Source: Jeotgalibacillus soli (GTDB taxonomy: Bacteria > Bacillota > Bacilli > Bacillales > Jeotgalibacillaceae). Taken from it: a stretch of 64,000 nucleotides of DNA. Position numbers and translations under genes: made by a program. Of the stretch, positions 32,672-41,160 are shown in pieces; positions within the stretch are counted from its first letter, which is position 1, and every line of letters starts with the position of its first letter. A model generated the notes under the pieces. It searched no databases. It was not told where the DNA came from and was given only the letters and a program-made list of their open reading frames with translations. Location of the stretch: the NCBI RefSeq assembly GCF_000829435.1, contig NZ_JXRP01000006.1, positions 186,001 through 250,000 on the forward strand, given 5' to 3'.

Positions 32672-33658
32672 TTGCTCTATATAATTTTTGGTTTAGCTGC
32701 GGTTGTAACAGTAATAGCTGCTGTGCATCTGTCCAGCTACGCAGATATCCTGAGTGAAAAAACACGGCTGAGCGGATTGCTTGTTGGCACATTATTGCTT
32801 GGAGGGGCCACCTCATTACCTGAGCTGACAACGAGCATGTCTTCAGTGTTCATTGGAAATAAGGATATTGCAGTAGGGAATATGCTGGGCTCCAACTTGT
32901 TTAATATTTTTATTATTGCAGTCTTTGACCTTTATTTTAGAAGGCAGCGAATCTTTGAATCGGCTGACAGAGCGCATGTGTATACAGCGGGGCTGGGATT
33001 GGTTCTAACCTTGATGACCGTGATTGCAATTGCCAGGCATGTGAGCTATACAATCGTTGGGATTGGGGTAGATGCCCTATTAATTGCATTTGTATATGGT
33101 ATAGGGATATACATTATTGGTACACGATCTGCAATGGGATCTGAAGCAAATATGGAGGTAGAGAAGGAGGTGGATTCACATCCATCGGTAACTCGTAATC
33201 AGGCATTCATTGGATTTATCGTTTCCGCACTGGTCATTATGGCAGCAGGAAGCGTACTATCCTTTATGGGTGATGAAATTGCTGTAGTAACGGGTCTTGG
33301 TTCGAGCTTCGTCGGCAGTTTTTTGATGGCTGCGACTACGTCGTTGCCTGAAGCAGCAGTAGTTTTAATGGCATTGAAACTTGGGAATTCGAATCTCGCT
33401 GTTGGTTCAATTCTTGGCAGTAATATTTTTAATATGTTGATTTTGACAGCATCTGATGTTATTTACCGGGAAGGGCCAATTTTATCGAATGTATCACCTA
33501 TTCATGAATTTACCTCTATTTCTTTGTCGTTTTTGTCGGTCGTGTTGATTTTGGCGATCATGCGAAGGAAAGTACGATCTGGATGGAGGTATTCTCTGCC
33601 TTCGTTAGTGATGATTGCCGTGTATTTTTTGACGTCGTATGTCATTTTTAATGGGTGA
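32672..33658 (+). CDS. CaCA-family cation exchanger, second copy
   Basis: 328 aa paralogue of the preceding exchanger, with GTLLLGGATSLPELTTSMSSVFIGNKDIAVGNMLGSNLFN and GLGSSFVGSFLMAATTSLPEAAVVLMALKLGNSNLAVGSILGSNIFN. The best in-frame start is TTG at 32672, eight bases after AGGAGGG. An ATG at 32668 is in another frame, so the gene may have lost its original ATG by a small indel; the protein is otherwise complete. It comes after a terminator and has no riboswitch of its own, so the tandem copies are probably regulated differently. Confidence 0.8.
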   Translation: MLYIIFGLAAVVTVIAAVHLSSYADILSEKTRLSGLLVGTLLLGGATSLPELTTSMSSVFIGNKDIAVGNMLGSNLFNIFIIAVFDLYFRRQRIFESADRAHVYTAGLGLVLTLMTVIAIARHVSYTIVGIGVDALLIAFVYGIGIYIIGTRSAMGSEANMEVEKEVDSHPSVTRNQAFIGFIVSALVIMAAGSVLSFMGDEIAVVTGLGSSFVGSFLMAATTSLPEAAVVLMALKLGNSNLAVGSILGSNIFNMLILTASDVIYREGPILSNVSPIHEFTSISLSFLSVVLILAIMRRKVRSGWRYSLPSLVMIAVYFLTSYVIFNG

Positions 33659-33689
33659 GCGGGTTGGATGTAAAATACATATAGTTCAA

Positions 33690-33765
33690 AGTTCACGAAG
33701 CGCGGATAAACGGGTGCGAAGCTTCAATAAAAGTAAGTTGAGCTTCGATAAACCTGCAGGTCAAC
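33690..33765. repeat. Degenerate 21-bp tandem repeat, variant B (3 units)
   Basis: GAAGCGCGGATAAACGGG, GAAGCTTCAATAAAAG and GAGCTTCGATAAACC; the GATAA/AATAA cores start at 33705, 33726 and 33747, exactly 21 bases apart. Same unit as the array at 57434. Confidence 0.75.
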
Positions 33766-33775
33766 CTATTCAAAC

Positions 33776-33814
33776 ATAAAAAAGTAGCCTCCAGCAAACA
33801 CAGGAGGCTACTTT
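33776..33814 (-). terminator. Terminator of the ABC importer genes
   Basis: On the minus strand AAAGTAGCCTCC / GGAGGCTACTTT followed by TTTATG. It also forms on the plus strand after the exchanger and repeat B. Confidence 0.85.
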
Positions 33815-33823
33815 GGGGTAGTT

Positions 33824-34501
33824 TTATAAATAATTCTCATACCGTTTTTCTAAATAATTTTGCAATAAAGCCATGACGGAACAGATTCCCCAGTAGATGA
33901 GTGCGACGAGAATAAACATCGTCATCATGTCGTACTCTCGGCCGCCAACGATACGTGCTTTTTGGAAAATTTCAGGCACGGTGATCATGGCTGCGAGTGA
34001 AGAGGCTTTAATTAAGTCGAGCTGTATATTGGCAAGAGGAGGGATCGAGATTCTGATCGATTGGGGCAGAATGACTCCCCGCATCGTCTGCCAATAGTTT
34101 AGACCAAGTGATTTTGCTGATTCCCACTGTCCTTTGTCCACAGAGGACAAAGAAGCGCGAAGGATTTCAGCCATATAGGCGGCGCTATTTAAGCTGAACG
34201 CGATAAGCGCGGCTTCAACAGCTGAGAATTGGATCCCGATAACAGGAAATCCAAAGTATAAAAGAAACAAAATGACAAGAATAGGTACGCCTCGCATAAA
34301 AGAGATATAGGTTTTTGTCGGCCATCTCAAAATTACATATTTGGACGTGCGACCCAAAGCGAGAAAAAATCCAATCAAAAGACCAATGACCATGCTTACA
34401 AGAGAAATCAGGAGAGTATTCCAAATTCCCTCCATCACGTACGGAAAGGATTCAAGGGCAAGCTCAGGGTTAAATAAAAGATTCCATTGAATATCGCCCA
34501 T
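33824..34501 (-). CDS. Polar amino-acid ABC importer, permease
   Basis: 225 aa, ATG at 34501 with AAAGGATG upstream. Five TMs in the HisM/GlnP pattern: YVMEGIWNTLLISLVSMVIGLLIGFFLALGRTS, the loop 'AYMAEILRASLSSVDKGQWESAKSLGLNYWQTMRGVILPQSIRISIPPLANIQLDLIKASSLAAMI' with the EAA-type motif (GQWESAKSLGL) that docks the ATPase. It lies 21 bases after the solute-binding protein gene. No ATP-binding subunit gene follows; the operon ends at a terminator, so an ATPase must come from elsewhere. Confidence 0.9.
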   Translation of the reverse strand: MGDIQWNLLFNPELALESFPYVMEGIWNTLLISLVSMVIGLLIGFFLALGRTSKYVILRWPTKTYISFMRGVPILVILFLLYFGFPVIGIQFSAVEAALIAFSLNSAAYMAEILRASLSSVDKGQWESAKSLGLNYWQTMRGVILPQSIRISIPPLANIQLDLIKASSLAAMITVPEIFQKARIVGGREYDMMTMFILVALIYWGICSVMALLQNYLEKRYENYL

Positions 34502-34522
34502 TACGCTTTCATCCTTTCTGTG

Positions 34523-35383
34523 CTACTCTTCAAAATCAATATCTGGCTTTTGAGATACGTCTGCCCCATTGAAAAATTGAGCTGAAATCTCAGCAATTGT
34601 GCCGTCCTCAAGCATTTCTTCAATAATACGATTGACGTTTTCTTCTAGCTCGGTATTATCTTTGTGCATCACGACTCCCACTTCAGAGGGGTTGTATTTA
34701 AGTGTAGGGTGGATCGTAATGTTTAAATCCGGGAACGCAGCTAGTGCCAATGTTTGAAGGTAATAGTCATTTAAAATAATATCCGTTCTTCCATTGGCTA
34801 CGTCGCGTAAATACATTTCGTTAGTTGCGTTGTCGTACGTCACTTCTTCTGCACCATATTCACGTGCAAGCTCCATAAAAATAGAGGTAGAGGCACCGGC
34901 TGCTTTTTTTCCTTGAATGTCTTCGAATGTTTTAATGCCTGAAAGATCATCTGCACGAACGATCGCTGTTCCATATGAGTGCTTGAATGGAATGGAAAAT
35001 GCGAATTTATCTGCACGGTCTTCAGTTACTTCAATATCATTTGCCGCCATATCTACTTGTCCAGTATTCACGGAAGTCAGCATTTCATCAAAGCCTAATT
35101 CAGTGAAATTGACTTCAAGATCCAGGCGGTTCGCCAGTTCACGAACAACTTCTACTTCAAAGCCTGTCAGCTCATCTGTATTTTCATCGTGATAAGAGGT
35201 TGGGTATAACGTGCCTGAAGTGGCAACGTTAATGGTTCCTCTTTCTTGAATTTCATCCCAGGCGCTGGATGAAGCTTCTTCGCTGTTATTACTGCTATCA
35301 CTGCCGCAAGCAGCAGCTATAAGAGCAATTGACATAATAATTATCATCAATGCCCATCGCTTTGCGCTCATTAAATTAGCCAT
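34523..35383 (-). CDS. Polar amino-acid ABC importer, solute-binding lipoprotein
   Basis: 286 aa from ATG 35383, seven bases after AAAGGAGG (open frame continues upstream without a ribosome site). Lipobox ALIAAACGSD (Cys ~27). SBP family 3 features: GTINVATSGTLYPTSYHDENTDELTGFEVEVVRELANRLDLEVNFTELGFDEMLTSVNTGQVDMAANDIEVTEDRADKFAFSIPFKHS. The ligand-binding Arg/Asp pattern of amino-acid binders is partly visible (TEDRADKFAFS). Likely binds a polar amino acid or cystine-like compound; which one is open. Two-gene operon with the permease. Confidence 0.9.
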   Translation of the reverse strand: MANLMSAKRWALMIIIMSIALIAAACGSDSSNNSEEASSSAWDEIQERGTINVATSGTLYPTSYHDENTDELTGFEVEVVRELANRLDLEVNFTELGFDEMLTSVNTGQVDMAANDIEVTEDRADKFAFSIPFKHSYGTAIVRADDLSGIKTFEDIQGKKAAGASTSIFMELAREYGAEEVTYDNATNEMYLRDVANGRTDIILNDYYLQTLALAAFPDLNITIHPTLKYNPSEVGVVMHKDNTELEENVNRIIEEMLEDGTIAEISAQFFNGADVSQKPDIDFEE

Positions 35384-35640
35384 AAATAAATCCTCCTTTA
35401 AAATTAATCCTTTAAAACAATAGCATTGTGGTTGGGGAAAGGGCAAGAATTGTAACCTGATGTTTGATCTGAAATTTGTTAAAGCACATAAATGGGGGTT
35501 CATTTATCGGTGAAGGCTTGTAAATGATGGATGAAGGCCTGCAAATTCGTCGGACGGCCTGTAAACAGTTAGACACGGCCTGCAAACGAGATTATCAAAC
35601 ACTTCAAAGAGTATATTTTGTCCATATTCATCCTTGACGA
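35384..35640. other. Intergenic stretch with variant-C repeats
   Basis: Holds the promoter region of the ABC importer and the repeat array at 35510-35590; no gene seen. Confidence 0.6.
35510..35590. repeat. Degenerate 21-bp tandem repeat, variant C (4 units)
   Basis: GAAGGCTTGTAAAT, GAAGGCCTGCAAAT, GACGGCCTGTAAAC and CACGGCCTGCAAAC. The T of TGTAAA/TGCAAA is at 35519, 35540, 35560 and 35581 (21, 20, 21). Same unit as the array at 42160. Confidence 0.75.
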
Positions 35641-35676
35641 CAAAAAACCCACAGAGAAATCATCTCTCTGTGGGTT
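35641..35676 (-). terminator. Terminator of Gfo/Idh/MocA gene
   Basis: Minus strand AACCCACAGAGAGA / TCTCTGTGGGTT followed by TTTTGTCG. Confidence 0.85.
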
Positions 35677-35686
35677 AACGGCCGGT

Positions 35687-36670
35687 TCAGGCTTGGTCAA
35701 GTGGGTAGGTAACACCGATTTGTTTGCGAATTTCCTGCATAAGTGCAATGACATTCAACGACAGCTTGTGGGTATTAATAGAAGATTCAATTTTGCCTTT
35801 CTTCCAGCATTGAATGAATTCTTCGAGCTCGTAGGCCATCGACGCTTTTGTGGCAGGGATGGTATGGTCCTCGCGTTCACCGCCTTTATTGATTTTTGTC
35901 ACGCCGCTTGGGCTGCTTATGTGTTCAATATGAAGAGCAGCTTTTTCACCCGCAATTTCAGCTGGCAAATAGCTGTCTATAATTTTTGAATAGGTGACAA
36001 CTGCATCCATTTCAGGATAGCGAAGCGCTACAACTCCTTGACCGTCAACGCCTGAATGAAGGTTGACACTGACCGCTTTAACCTCTTCCGGCATGCCAAA
36101 AAGAGCAACAAGTGGATACAGTGTATAGACGCCAAGATCCATTAATGAGCCATTGGCAAATTCCGGTTTAAAGGCATTTTTGATATCGCCTTCTTTAAAG
36201 GCATCAAAGCGTGATGAATACTGTCCATAGTGCGCACTGTAGCGGCGGATTTGTCCGAGGGACGGCAGAAGCTCCTGTGCACGCTTGAAGTTTGGCATAA
36301 CAGTTGATTTCATCGCTTCCATTAACAAAACTTGATTTTTGCGAGACGTTTCAATCATTTTTTCTGCGAGCTCACGTGTTGCCGTCAATGGTTTTTCACA
36401 TAGTACGGGGATTCCTTCTTCTAGACAAGCGATGGCCTGTTCATGATGCACGGAATTTGGCGTTGCAATATAAACACCATCAATTACGCCGCTTCTGCAC
36501 ATCTCTGTAATAGACGTGAAAACGTGGGGGATACCGTGTTTACTGGCAAATGCTTCTCCTGTGTCCTGCTTGCGAGAGCAGACCGCTGTAATAGTTGCTT
36601 CTTCGACATTTTTTGAAGCTTCAATAAGTGAATCAGTGATCCAATTCGTTCCGATAACGCCAATTCTCAT
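35687..36670 (-). CDS. Gfo/Idh/MocA-family oxidoreductase
   Basis: 327 aa from ATG 36670 (AAAGGATG upstream; the frame extends four codons further without support). N-terminal Rossmann fold MRIGVIGTNWITDSLIEA..., with VDGVYIATPNSVHHEQAIACLEEGIPVLCEKPLTA (~62-98), the EKP motif whose Lys is catalytic in the family. The C-terminal domain has the open beta-sheet pattern. Members oxidise or reduce sugars and inositols with NAD(P). No sugar pathway genes are nearby, so the substrate is open. Confidence 0.85.
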   Translation of the reverse strand: MRIGVIGTNWITDSLIEASKNVEEATITAVCSRKQDTGEAFASKHGIPHVFTSITEMCRSGVIDGVYIATPNSVHHEQAIACLEEGIPVLCEKPLTATRELAEKMIETSRKNQVLLMEAMKSTVMPNFKRAQELLPSLGQIRRYSAHYGQYSSRFDAFKEGDIKNAFKPEFANGSLMDLGVYTLYPLVALFGMPEEVKAVSVNLHSGVDGQGVVALRYPEMDAVVTYSKIIDSYLPAEIAGEKAALHIEHISSPSGVTKINKGGEREDHTIPATKASMAYELEEFIQCWKKGKIESSINTHKLSLNVIALMQEIRKQIGVTYPLDQA

Positions 36671-36808
36671 AAGTTGGAACATCCTTTCTTTTTTCGTAAA
36701 GAATTCTTTATATCAGCAGTGTACAGTGAAAAGTATAGTGCAGACAAGCCGGACGGTAAGAATTAATGATAAATCATGAATTAATAATTCGTGGTCCAAA
36801 AAAATAGA

Positions 36809-36837
36809 TTGAATAAACAGATTTTTCTATCTATAAT
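36809..36837 (+). promoter_or_regulatory. Sigma-A promoter of the BASS symporter gene
   Basis: TTGAAT, 17-base spacer, TATAAT, 32 bases before the start codon. Confidence 0.7.
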
Positions 36838-36869
36838 GATAAGCATTCTGTTAGTTTAGGAGTGTTGTC

Positions 36870-37793
36870 ATGGGAGTTTTAACGAAGATCAGCCGTTTTG
36901 CAGGGAGCACATTTGCGATTTGGGTCTTATTAATTGGTGTTATTGCATTTATCATCCCTGCAGGTTTTACGTGGATTGGTCCACACATTGCGCTGCTTCT
37001 TGGAATTATTATGTTTGGCATGGGAATGACGCTTACTGTTCAAGACTTTAGTGCGGTAGCGAAACAGCCAAGAAGTGTATTTATCGGAGTTGCTGCTCAA
37101 TATACGATTATGCCGCTTCTCGCTTTCGGACTTGCGACGGCATTCCAGCTTCCTCCAGCGCTTGCGGTTGGAGTAATACTGGTAGGGTCTTGTCCAGGAG
37201 GAACAGCGTCCAACGTTATCACCTTTTTAGCAAAGGGAAATACGGCGTTATCCGTTGCTGTCACATCTGTGTCCACCTTGCTGGCACCAATTTTAACACC
37301 GGCGATTGTTTTCCTTTTTGCTAGTCAGTGGCTTGAAATTTCCTTTATGAGTATGTTTGTTTCCGTTATTCAAGTGGTACTTGTACCGGTTATTCTTGGT
37401 GTTGTTGTCCGAGGACTGTTGAAGGAGAAAGTAGAAAAGGCTACTCCGGTAATGCCTTTGATCTCCGTAATTGCCATTGTCATGATTGTTGGCGCTGTAG
37501 TAGGTGCCAATAAACAGCAAATCATTGCTACTGGTTTATTAATCTTTACTGTAGTTGTTTTGCATAATGGTTTGGGATTATTGCTTGGATACTTAGTAGG
37601 AAAATGGCTAAAGCTCGATTACCCTAGCCAAAAAGCTCTTTCCATAGAAGTTGGCATGCAGAATTCCGGACTGGGTGCCGCGCTTGCAGTAGCGCATTTT
37701 AGTCCAGCCGCTGCCGTACCGAGCGCCCTGTTTAGTCTTTGGCACAATATTTCTGGTCCTATTTTAGCGACCTATTGGGGACGGAAAAAATAA
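36870..37793 (+). CDS. Bile acid:sodium symporter (BASS) family transporter
   Basis: 307 aa, ATG at 36870 after AGGAGTG. Ten TMs with BASS motifs: LLGIIMFGMGMTLTVQDF (~45-62), VGVILVGSCPGGTASNVITFLAKGNTALSVAVTSVSTLLAPILTPAI (the SCPGGxxSNV and Na+-site segment, ~105-150) and KALSIEVGMQNSGLGAALA (~257-275, the EVGMQN/SGL Na+ motif). Bacterial members such as YocS take up or export organic anions with Na+ (pantoate and similar acids have been proposed). Single gene with its own promoter and terminator. Confidence 0.9.
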   Translation: MGVLTKISRFAGSTFAIWVLLIGVIAFIIPAGFTWIGPHIALLLGIIMFGMGMTLTVQDFSAVAKQPRSVFIGVAAQYTIMPLLAFGLATAFQLPPALAVGVILVGSCPGGTASNVITFLAKGNTALSVAVTSVSTLLAPILTPAIVFLFASQWLEISFMSMFVSVIQVVLVPVILGVVVRGLLKEKVEKATPVMPLISVIAIVMIVGAVVGANKQQIIATGLLIFTVVVLHNGLGLLLGYLVGKWLKLDYPSQKALSIEVGMQNSGLGAALAVAHFSPAAAVPSALFSLWHNISGPILATYWGRKK

Positions 37794-37798
37794 AGAAT

Positions 37799-37827
37799 GG
37801 GCCCGGGAGATCCTCTCGGGCCTTTAT
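37799..37827 (+). terminator. Terminator of BASS symporter gene
   Basis: GGCCCGGGAG / CTCTCGGGCC followed by TTTATT. Confidence 0.8.
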
Positions 37828-37828
37828 T

Positions 37829-38374
37829 CTATTTGCCGTATTGTTGCCTATGCTCATCATAATCAGATCATAATATCGATGGTTGATAAAAAGATAAACT
37901 CTTAAAATGCCTTCCTGTTTAAAGCCGATCTTTTTATATACGTGCATTCCACGGTCATTATGATTATAGACATCCAGCTCGATACGATGTAAATTAAGCA
38001 TGCCGAAGCCATAATCCAGCAGCTTCAAAGCTTCTGTCCCGTATCCCTTATTAAAGTAGGCCTCATGAAATAGACCAATGCAAATATTCGCATTGGTCTA
38101 TTTCATTTAATACGACCTCGCCAAGTCCCGCATCATCCTCTTGACGAATAATTAAAAGATCAACTCTCGTATGGTCCCCAATCATTACTTTATCAACATA
38201 TTGATCAATCATTTTCTTGGAAAATGGCTTCGTACTGCCTGTAAATAAATTGGCCTCTTTTGCAAACATTCCTTTGTACAGTGCTTCGCGATCCTTTTCA
38301 GTTTCGTAAGGTCTTAAATAAATAAGATTTCCTTCTATATACTTGTTGTGTGGCTGATTTTGTTCATATGACAT
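37829..38374 (-). pseudogene. GNAT acetyltransferase with frameshifts (copy 1)
   Basis: ATG at 38374 gives an N-terminal RimJ-like start (IEGNLIYLRPYETEKDREALYKGM...LLIIRQEDDAGLGEVVLNEID) that ends early in the wrong frame. After a one-base loss near 38085 the true continuation is NANICIGLFHEAYFNKGYGTEALKLLDYGFGMLNLHRIELDVYNHNDRGMHVYKKIGFKQEGILR, with the acetyl-CoA motif NKGYGTEA and the RrxGF-type end. A second shift near 37850 would restore DEHRQQYGK and a stop at 37829. Broken twice; no product expected. Confidence 0.85.
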
Positions 38375-38626
38375 GGTATATTTTCCTAAATAGATCGTTT
38401 TATTTTTATTCTACCATATAGACTTTTATTCTCTTAAATTCCTTCTATAATAAAAATCACTAGAAATATCAGTGGGCTAGAGACGAGCAAATCTTCAATT
38501 TAACAATATAGAATCGAGAAAGAGTGGTCCTCATGATCGGCATTGCTGGGAAATTTGGTGTTAGTGTGTACCGAAAGCAGATAGGAAAGACTACAGGGAA
38601 ATTGAATCCTTTGAAAGGAGAACGAA

Positions 38627-39274
38627 ATGAAACCATTTATACAAAATCATCAATTTAATTTGATTAGGCGTGAAGTGACACTGCTGCAAAAGCAAGTGCA
38701 CGGTATTGTGGATCGAGATGTGGAGCTGGCGGTTCGTGTTGGGGTGGAGGAGAAGGTAAAAAATTCATTTAATTCCCTGACAGAGATGCAGGAGAGGCAG
38801 CTTGCGCCAATCTTCTCGCTGAAAACGGAAGAGGAAAGAGAGAGGTACTTACAAAATCTTCGGCCCTATCGCATCGCTTTTCCATCCATTACTCAGACTG
38901 ATCTAAAACAGATCTTTTCAAAAACGAAAAAACTTAAGTTGCCATCGTTAAAAAATACTGATTTTCAATCGTTAACCTATTTAGGCTGGAAGGATATCGG
39001 TTCAAGCAAGCAATATCTTTTGTACAAGCTTGACGGTAAGTTGATTGGGGTTGAGGGGCGCTATGTGATTTTAACAAAAAAAAATATTTGTCAGGTATGC
39101 CATCGTTTTGGTGACGTGGCGCTCGTAACTGCACAAAAGAAGTTTAAAAAACTAAACGAAAATGATAAAGCATTCGGAAAATATATGTGCTATGACAGCA
39201 AGGATTGCAATCAATTTATCCAGCGTTTGGAGCCCTTGGAATCCTTTCTGCGTCAAATTGTTGCCCCTAGGTAA
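38627..39274 (+). CDS. FusB/FusC-like elongation factor G-binding protein
   Basis: 215 aa, ATG at 38627 with GAAAGGAGAAC upstream. N-terminal helical bundle (MKPFIQNHQFNLIRREVTLLQKQV...), then the FusB C-terminal zinc domain with four Cys: Cys155, Cys158 (ICQVCHRFGDV), Cys188 and Cys194 (YMCYDSKDCNQF). FusB-type proteins bind EF-G and free stalled ribosome complexes, giving fusidic-acid resistance in staphylococci; in Bacillus they are common chromosomal genes. A 41-codon frame (38533-38658) overlaps its start, so a translational leader is possible. Confidence 0.85.
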   Translation: MKPFIQNHQFNLIRREVTLLQKQVHGIVDRDVELAVRVGVEEKVKNSFNSLTEMQERQLAPIFSLKTEEERERYLQNLRPYRIAFPSITQTDLKQIFSKTKKLKLPSLKNTDFQSLTYLGWKDIGSSKQYLLYKLDGKLIGVEGRYVILTKKNICQVCHRFGDVALVTAQKKFKKLNENDKAFGKYMCYDSKDCNQFIQRLEPLESFLRQIVAPR

Positions 39275-39342
39275 TGAAACATTTTTCCACCCGAATCGTA
39301 AAACTGGTATGAATATAGAGCGGGGGGATTGAAACGGAACAG

Positions 39343-40317
39343 ATGGTAAAGCAAAAACAAGAATTTATCGAAATCTATAATGAGCTTAAGGGGAAATATG
39401 GATGGCGTGTGGACAAAGGTGTCTTGCTATTGACGGCAGCGCAATACGCTGGGGGGCAAAAGGCGTTCGACCTGAAGAGCTATATAGAGGTGGTAGATTA
39501 TATAAATGATCGAGCAGGAGCTTTCTCCTTTTTAAAATCCAATCTGGGTTATTCATTGGCTGGATTATTGATTACAAATTGTGAAAACCCAGCCTATGCA
39601 TCTGAGCGTGTGCAGGAATGCTATGATTTACTGATTGACCGCGGCTTTAAACGAAGTCCATATAGCTATATCTCAGCCTACTCTTTATACATGGCGATGA
39701 ATGAAGGAGAAGATATGAAGGCTCATTGTGATCGTGCGATGGAGGTGTATAAAGGAATGCGTAAGCAGCACTTCTTTTTTACCTCTCATGATGACTATCC
39801 ACTGGCTGTTTTATTAGCGGAATCAGGAGATGATCCAGTACGTTTGCTTGAAGATATGTCGTATTTTTACCAACAAATGGATGGAGTGATGGGGAAGGGA
39901 AATGACCGCCAGTTTCTCTCGCATATTTTAACCTATGGGCAGCATGATCAGCGAGATGTCCTTGTACAAAATACAAAAGACTGGATTGAAAATCTAAAGC
40001 AGCAAAATGTAAAGCTTAAAGGACTTCATTACCCTGCTGTAGGGGTGCTGGGTTTAGCTGATCAGCCTGAAAATTTGCTATATAGAGTGCTTGAAACGTA
40101 TAACAGCTTGATAAAAGAAAAATCGCTTCGCTGGCATAAAGATCTATGTTTTCTATTAGCAGTACGATTTGTGGTCCAGGAGAAGCTGTCAGGTAATCAA
40201 ATGCTGAATGTCGGTCTCGCAACGACGATAGAGTCAATTTTACAGGCTCAGCAGTCCGCAATGATTTCAGCTATGACAGCAGCCACGGCAACAGCAAATG
40301 CTAATAGCGGCAGCTGA
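39343..40317 (+). CDS. DUF4003-family protein
   Basis: 324 aa, ATG at 39343. All-helical sequence: GKYGWRVDKGVLLLTAAQYA...LKSYIEVVDYINDRAGAFSFLKSNLGYSLAGLLI, HDDYPLAVLLAESGDDP, FLSHILTYGQ and a low-complexity tail of Ala/Thr/Ser (MISAMTAATATANANSGS). This is the Bacillus DUF4003 family, which I recall only as uncharacterised. No signal peptide or TM. The start codon has a ribosome-site-like GGGGGG rather far upstream, so the exact start is less sure. Not obviously linked to neighbours. Confidence 0.7.
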   Translation: MVKQKQEFIEIYNELKGKYGWRVDKGVLLLTAAQYAGGQKAFDLKSYIEVVDYINDRAGAFSFLKSNLGYSLAGLLITNCENPAYASERVQECYDLLIDRGFKRSPYSYISAYSLYMAMNEGEDMKAHCDRAMEVYKGMRKQHFFFTSHDDYPLAVLLAESGDDPVRLLEDMSYFYQQMDGVMGKGNDRQFLSHILTYGQHDQRDVLVQNTKDWIENLKQQNVKLKGLHYPAVGVLGLADQPENLLYRVLETYNSLIKEKSLRWHKDLCFLLAVRFVVQEKLSGNQMLNVGLATTIESILQAQQSAMISAMTAATATANANSGS

Positions 40318-40467
40318 TTTTATCAAGGCAGCTGTAAAGAAATAGCCCATTTTTCTAAATGATGCATGATTTGTATTGCTAAGTGGTAAATAAGTAGAGG
40401 GAAACTAATTTTATAAGGGTGATCATTGTTTTACGATCATTCATCATATAAAAGAAAGTGGGTTACT

Positions 40468-41160
40468 ATGAAATTTATCTGTTTACAACATGCATGGTTT
40501 GATAATGCCGGCTATTTGGAGGAATGGGCAAAACAGTGGGATATACCGCTTGAGTATATTGATGCAAAAAAACCTGATGATTATCCAGTTCTTGATCAGG
40601 ATGATGTACTTGTCATTCTTGGAGGACCTATGAGTGTCAAGGATATTGAGAATATTGATTGGTTGCAGGACGAGCTTTTCTTTATTAAAAAAGTGATCTC
40701 CAACAAACAAAAAATGATCGGGATATGCCTTGGCTCTCAACTGATTGCTCACGCTCATGGACAATCAATTACAACTCTGGAAAAGCATGAAATTGGCTGG
40801 GCACCTCTTGACTGGTCCGAGCAATTTCTTGAGGATTTTGGCGTCGATCAAATATCCTGCCCCATGTTTCATTGGCATAGTGATATTTATGATTTGCCAG
40901 AAGGCATGAAGCGGATTGGGAGTTCAACCTTAACCCCGGTTCAAGGCTTTTATAATGACCATATTCTTGCGTTTCAATTCCATCCTGAAATGACAATCGA
41001 CGGGATTCAGCTTTTTATTGACCATGATGGGGAAGATATCCCTAATCGTCATAAAAACATTGATTTGGAGGCACCTAAGCTTGATCCTGACTATGTGGAG
41101 CAAAGCCACCAGCGTTTTCAGCCGATTTTGGAACGTTTTTTTGGGATAAGGAGTGAATAG
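40468..41160 (+). CDS. Class I glutamine amidotransferase-like protein (GATase1)
   Basis: 230 aa from ATG 40468 (AAGAAAGTGGG upstream). Triad visible: Cys87 in GICLGSQL, His172 and Glu174 in FQFHPEM. VILGGPMSVKDIENIDWL (~50-67) and FHWHSDIYDLPEGMKRIGSS are typical of the GMP-synthase-like GATase group used alone (YfeJ/YbaC-like) whose nucleophile elbow is intact. Stand-alone members may hydrolyse gamma-glutamyl or related amides. The next gene, a GNAT remnant, starts one base after its stop, so they formed an operon. Confidence 0.85.
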   Translation: MKFICLQHAWFDNAGYLEEWAKQWDIPLEYIDAKKPDDYPVLDQDDVLVILGGPMSVKDIENIDWLQDELFFIKKVISNKQKMIGICLGSQLIAHAHGQSITTLEKHEIGWAPLDWSEQFLEDFGVDQISCPMFHWHSDIYDLPEGMKRIGSSTLTPVQGFYNDHILAFQFHPEMTIDGIQLFIDHDGEDIPNRHKNIDLEAPKLDPDYVEQSHQRFQPILERFFGIRSE

